A stretch of 64,000 bases of DNA from Isochrysis galbana (taxonomy: Eukaryota > Haptophyta > Isochrysidales > Isochrysidaceae), in assembly GCA_018136815.1 (NCBI GenBank), contig CM030939.1, forward strand, positions 1,220,113 to 1,284,112, given 5' to 3'. This document shows positions 62,448-64,000 of this stretch, piece by piece (the first letter of the stretch is position 1; each line of letters begins with the position of its first letter). The position numbers were made by a program, and so were the translations under genes. The notes under the pieces were generated by a model. That model searched no databases. It had not been told where the DNA came from and saw only the letters and a list, made by a program, of their open reading frames with translations.

Positions 62448-62864
62448 ATGGAGCCCATGGAGCGCGCCGGCGCGCCTCCCCTCTCCTTCGGGCATCCCGC
62501 CGAGGGCGGACCCCCACCTCCCATGGATAAGTCGCTGTCGAAGCGACCGCGCCCACCATCTGAGGCCGAACAAGTGCGTGCGACTCTGGGCGCGCCACGC
62601 GGCCCGTGGCCTCGGCCACACCCTGCAAGGCAGCCATGCTGGACCCCCTGCATGGGGGACAGCAGGCTGCATACCACAGCAACCTGCGAATGCCAGGCTG
62701 GCACAGCCAATCCTCCACTAGGCATGCATATTATGGCAGAGGCCCCTCTCGCCGGCCGCGCTGCCTGCACACATCAAGAACCACTCGAACTACAACCGCA
62801 CGCATCTCCCACTCAGCTGACAAGCCAAAGGTGCCACCCTACCCACCTACGCAACCGCCGCTGA
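62448..62864 (+). CDS. Hypothetical Pro-rich protein, possibly an ORF1-type retroelement start
   Basis: 138-codon frame MEPMERAGAPPLSFGHPAEG with KSLSKRPRPPSEAEQ, in style like the ORF1 N-terminus at 32284 (MERAPTAS...KPPEPKRSQ). It degrades into low-complexity sequence before the solo LTR insertion at 62926. Not confident that it is expressed. Confidence 0.3.
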   Translation: MEPMERAGAPPLSFGHPAEGGPPPPMDKSLSKRPRPPSEAEQVRATLGAPRGPWPRPHPARQPCWTPCMGDSRLHTTATCECQAGTANPPLGMHIMAEAPLAGRAACTHQEPLELQPHASPTQLTSQRCHPTHLRNRR

Positions 62865-62925
62865 CCCGCTTCACCACCCTGCATGGCTCACAGGATCCAG
62901 ACTCTGAGGAAAGACAACAACAGCT

Positions 62926-63772
62926 TGTCGCATTCGCGAATCGACACTCGTTAGGCTTCGCTCTTCTGCCTTCGTCGTTCGGTATTTATCGTTATAATTC
63001 TCTCGTTCTCGTTCTCGGTCAAAAGCTTCGCTTGGATGCATGGGATCGTGGGTTGTGGAGCGCCCTCTCTCTTTCTCTCGAAAGAGAAGGGAAGTTTCCC
63101 CACCTTTCTTCCTCCCAGACGCCTCGCAAATAGGTTTAATTTGCTATCTCTACAGCGGTTCTTTATCTGCTTCTGGGGGCAATCAGGTTTAATTTACGAC
63201 CTCTTCGTATCTCCCCCTTAGGCACATCGCACTCCTTTCGTCTTATTTGGTAGGTCTCTTGGAATCTTGTGCGGCAGGATTGCCCCTCGTTTCCGTTATG
63301 GTGCGGTTCCCCTTCCAGACGGGATCGCCGACAGATCGCCCTCTGATCGTCGTCCGTCGTCGTCTGGCCGGAGTGTTTGGGTTTGATTTTAGTCGAGTTA
63401 CGTGAGGAAGTCGTGGGGCGAGAGTCGGGGTGTTTTCCTGGGTGTCGTTGTCCGTCGTCCTGTCGTCAGTCGTCATCCGTCGCTCTCGCTCTCGTCGCTC
63501 TCGCTCTCGTAACACTCGTACCCAACAAACTCGCCTCGCCTCGCCAGCCCCTGCCATCACAGCCCTCCTCACACTCGCCCTCGCCTCTCGCCGCTCGCTC
63601 GATGCCGCTTTCGCCGCCGTCCTCGCCCTCGCTCAAGCCCGCCTGCCCGCCTTCCTCTGCTGACGGGCCTCAGCCCGTCAGCACCTCCGAACTCGTCTCC
63701 TCCGCCGCGCCTGCCGCCGGCATGGCCCCTTCCTCATTGCCCTCAGGCCCTATGGGCCATCACAATTCGTCA
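62926..63772 (-). mobile_element. Solo LTR, 847 bp, inverted relative to the 49279 copy, target duplication CAGCT
   Basis: Plus-strand ends TGTCGCATTCGCG...CACAATTCGTCA, flanked by CAGCT at 62921-62925 and 63773-63777. It is the reverse complement of 49279-50133 with scattered differences. Different target duplications show that the two copies inserted independently. Confidence 0.93.
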
Positions 63773-64000
63773 CAGCTTTGTTTACGGCACTCAGACGCCA
63801 TCTATGACCTCTCACTCCATCAGGTGTCAGGTGGGCGACATCATCATACTCAATACTATCTCTTAAGAGGCGGCTGGAAGCACCTGCAAAGGTGCTTCGA
63901 GACCCCTCTTTATTCCTAGCATATATATTGGCGGCCCCTTGGAGCCTAGAGGACACCAACATTGAGCTGGAGCCTTGCCATCAATATGGAGGACTAGTCT
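63773..64000. other. Right window edge with AAGCACCT hairpin
   Basis: Contains AAGCACCT-GCAA-AGGTGCTT at 63877-63896, matching 2082-2101. No gene. Confidence 0.6.

Overview
The window is nuclear DNA from a GC-rich photosynthetic eukaryote. The evidence is short GT-AG introns (71-306 bp) whose phases match across junctions, TTAGGG-type telomeric repeats, a CYP97-like plastid P450, a UDP-sugar pyrophosphorylase, a two-exon SnoaL/membrane protein of algal-plastid type, and abundant eukaryotic retroelements. A haptophyte-like alga fits best; this is an inference from gene content and style, not a proven assignment. Two 100-base N gaps (21288-21387 and 45927-46026) show that it is a scaffold, not one continuous read-out.

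Layout. 1-6.2 kb: a Cys-rich protein with tandem C-x2-C...H-x-C motifs that runs off the left edge, then a long two-PDZ protein behind a large CT/CCCT tract. 6.5-10.3 kb: nested transposon remains (gag-like ORF, chromovirus integrase tail with chromodomain, LINE 3' end carrying a 749-bp insertion with a 17-bp duplication). 11.3-19.6 kb: coiled-coil protein, UDP-glucuronate 4-epimerase and a three-exon gamma-glutamyltransferase-like gene, separated by LTR/gypsy and gag-like repeats. 19.8-21.3 kb: repeats up to the first gap. 21.4-22.5 kb: 841 bp of CCCTAA telomere repeat, variant repeats, then 20 copies of a 14-bp subtelomeric unit. The region to the right of the gap therefore looks like the left end of a chromosome. 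22.6-23.5 kb: subtelomeric ORF and LINE tail. 23.6-27.3 kb: nine-exon UDP-sugar pyrophosphorylase with an extra C-terminal GOLD-like module. 27.7-36.4 kb: broken ORFs, a Baeyer-Villiger-type flavoprotein, a retroelement ORF1, an ELM2 protein fragment and the SnoaL/membrane gene. 36.5-39.1 kb: gypsy and LINE debris, one copy with an 18-bp target duplication. 39.2-43.6 kb: an unknown 624-aa protein and the P450, head to head. 44-56 kb: accessory region with a DUF218 protein, a solo LTR, a hAT-like non-autonomous transposon, a minisatellite and an AT-richer ORF of unknown origin. 56.3-61.9 kb: a four-exon Akirin homologue and SMC6, divergently arranged. 62-64 kb: a second solo LTR in inverted orientation.

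The host genes are housekeeping in type: nucleotide-sugar metabolism (epimerase, pyrophosphorylase), glutathione turnover, carotenoid hydroxylation, chromatin and DNA repair (SMC6, Akirin, ELM2). They do not form an operon or evident pathway cluster. Many carry a pyrimidine (CT/CCCT) tract on their sense strand just before the start codon. I found no convincing tRNA, rRNA or CRISPR locus. The most novel material is in the mobile DNA: T-tailed LINE copies, a recurrent hairpin-plus-palindrome module, insertions with readable target duplications, and an ORF broken by an LTR at its start codon and by a hAT-like element inside. Among genes, the Cys-rich tandem-motif protein and the extended USP stand out.
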